NCBI RefSeq assembly: GCF_001894885.1
Contig: NZ_BCXB01000002.1
Span: forward strand, 248,001 to 312,000
Direction: 5' to 3'
Length of the DNA: 64,000 nt
Source: Rhodococcus marinonascens NBRC 14363
Lineage (GTDB): Bacteria; Actinomycetota; Actinomycetes; Mycobacteriales; Mycobacteriaceae
This document shows, piece by piece, positions 63,096 through 64,000 of this stretch (its first letter is position 1; each line of letters starts with the position of its first letter). The notes under the pieces were generated by a model. It did not search any database, was not told where the DNA came from, and was given only the letters and a program-made list of their open reading frames with translations. Both the position numbers and the translations under genes were made by a program.

Positions 63096-63461
63096 TCAAT
63101 CCCACCACTGTGTGAACAGGAGAAGAGCCGCCGCCGCGAAGACGGCCACAGACGAGGTCACCGCCACCACTCCTTCGCGACGATCCGCGATCCGTTGGGC
63201 CGCGATCACGACGACGGCAGCGGCGACGTGCGCCGTGACGGAGACCGTTCCCGGGCCCGGCACCCCCTTGCCTCCACCGATATAGCCGGAAACGATCACG
63301 ACGAGCAGCAGCATCACGACTCCGGCAGCGACTGCTCCGCTCAGAGCCCGGATTGCCCGGACCACCAGCGGACTGCGGCGCGGCGCAGGTGCGGGCAAGT
63401 CGCCGGGGGTGGCCGGGCCGTAGGAGTCGTACCCGTAGGAGTCGGGCTCGTGTGCACTCAT
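63096..63461 (-). CDS. Small membrane protein of unknown function
   Basis: A 121-residue protein with a Tyr/Pro-rich acidic N-terminus (MSAHEPDSYGYDSYGP) and three predicted helices: VVRAIRALSGAVAAGVVMLLLVVIVSGYIGG, TAHVAAAVVVIAAQRIAD and VVAVTSSVAVFAAAALLLFTQWWD. It corresponds to a small actinobacterial membrane protein often found next to PHP-domain genes; function not known. ATG at 63461 overlaps the stop of the PHP gene as ATGA, so it is translationally coupled. Confidence 0.8.
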   Translation of the reverse strand: MSAHEPDSYGYDSYGPATPGDLPAPAPRRSPLVVRAIRALSGAVAAGVVMLLLVVIVSGYIGGGKGVPGPGTVSVTAHVAAAVVVIAAQRIADRREGVVAVTSSVAVFAAAALLLFTQWWD

Positions 63462-64000
63462 GCCGAAATCACCTGCACTCCAGATGATTTTGATACAAGT
63501 CTGTCGAATTCATCTGCACTCGTTGAGAATTCTCCCAGCTTGGCCCTCTTGTCCGACCCGTGATAATCGGAGGAACCGGTGACAACCAGGCCGAGTTCGT
63601 CGGCCAGTTCATGCAGTAGCCGCGCGTCGGCCGCCGAATGATCGGGGTGGTGCACCTCGAGTCCGTGCAGACCTGCGCCCGCCAGGTCACGGACGTGCTC
63701 GAGTGAAAGCAGTCGCCCCCTCGTGCGCGCGCGTCCGTGTGCGAGGACGCTCACTCCCCCTGCCTCCGCCACGAGTTGCACCGCCTCATCGAGCGGTGTG
63801 TCCGACTTGTCCACGAAGTACCTACCGCCGGGCGCCAGCAGGTCGACGAACGCCTCACCGACGCTGCCGACGACCCCGGCGCGCATCAGCGCCCTGGCCA
63901 GATGCGGGCGGCCGGCGGCAGGCCCCGCCTCTGCGAGTACCTCATCGGCGTCGATTGGGAGTCCGTCCTCCATCATCCGTTCCGCCGTCGCCCGGATTCT
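63458..64000 (-). CDS. PHP-domain phosphoesterase, TrpH/RNase AM-like (N-terminus outside window)
   Basis: C-terminal 180 residues of a PHP-family metallo-phosphoesterase. Visible are RIRATAERMMEDGLPI, GRPHLARALMRAGVVGSVGEAFVDLLAPGGRYFVDKSDTPLDEAVQLVAEAGGVSVLAHGRARTRGR and LHGLEVHHPDHSAADARLLHELADELGLVVTGSSDYHGSDK, where AHGRA, VHHPDH and SDYHG supply metal-binding histidines and aspartate of the family. The AHGRA segment has Gly where AHPGR is usual. Homologues act as 3',5'-nucleotide phosphatases or 5'-3' exoribonucleases. The start lies beyond base 64000. Confidence 0.88.
   Translation of the reverse strand, partial: RIRATAERMMEDGLPIDADEVLAEAGPAAGRPHLARALMRAGVVGSVGEAFVDLLAPGGRYFVDKSDTPLDEAVQLVAEAGGVSVLAHGRARTRGRLLSLEHVRDLAGAGLHGLEVHHPDHSAADARLLHELADELGLVVTGSSDYHGSDKRAKLGEFSTSADEFDRLVSKSSGVQVISA

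Overview
The window is high-GC actinobacterial DNA, most likely Rhodococcus. Supporting signs are frequent GTG/TTG starts, a full-length fused Kgd (2-oxoglutarate enzyme with an Ala/Pro/Lys linker), many acyl-CoA synthetases and Baeyer-Villiger monooxygenases, PadR/TetR/LacI-controlled cassettes, and single-domain arsenate reductases of the mycothiol-dependent type. No rRNA, tRNA, CRISPR array, integrase or transposase was found. Both ends cut genes: an ABC permease at base 1 and a PHP-domain protein at base 64000.

Layout. 0-3 kb: MacB-like ABC exporter (permease, ATPase). 3-12 kb: two acyl-CoA synthetases, an SEC-C/YchJ-type protein, a lipoprotein, a DEAD-box RNA helicase, a nitrilase-family amidase, a phosphoribosyltransferase and an unknown protein, ending at a very strong hairpin. 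12-26 kb: DJ-1/Hsp31-type protein, lipase-like hydrolase, a 1153-residue nuclease-helicase, a PLP aldolase/TetR/sugar-lactone oxidase locus, adenine deaminase overlapping an odd AMP-binding protein, an enoyl-CoA hydratase, a GlcD-type FAD oxidase, and a PadR-MFS efflux operon preceded by five 14-bp tandem repeats. 27-37 kb: GNAT, glutathionyl-hydroquinone-reductase-like protein, and a carbohydrate locus. In that locus an FrcBCAK-like ABC transporter plus kinase and a mannitol-dehydrogenase-family enzyme run leftward, and an L-xylulose-reductase-like SDR and a LacI repressor run rightward, around two LacI-type operators. 37-41 kb: two arsC genes, a decayed acr3 remnant, a truncated phoD and an EthA-like monooxygenase. 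41-48 kb: glutamate decarboxylase, a two-gene ABC exporter and a CoxMSL-type molybdenum hydroxylase. 48-57 kb: kgd, then a TetR-controlled operon (monooxygenase, SDR, esterase) resembling mymA-sadH-lipR of M. tuberculosis. 57-61 kb: osmoprotectant ABC transporter with two divergent binding proteins. 61-64 kb: malic enzyme, a small membrane protein and the PHP protein.

From memory of the M. tuberculosis map, the set DEAD helicase, TM0106-type nuclease-helicase, GlcD-type oxidase, EmrB-type MFS and kgd clusters near Rv1248c-Rv1257c. Here the same set is spread over about 46 kb, with accessory catabolic, efflux and resistance modules between its members. The region from 26 to 48 kb is the main accessory block and holds most of the repeats, operators and broken genes.

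Start codons were chosen from visible ribosome-binding sites and family length. All functional names rest on motif reading, without database searches.
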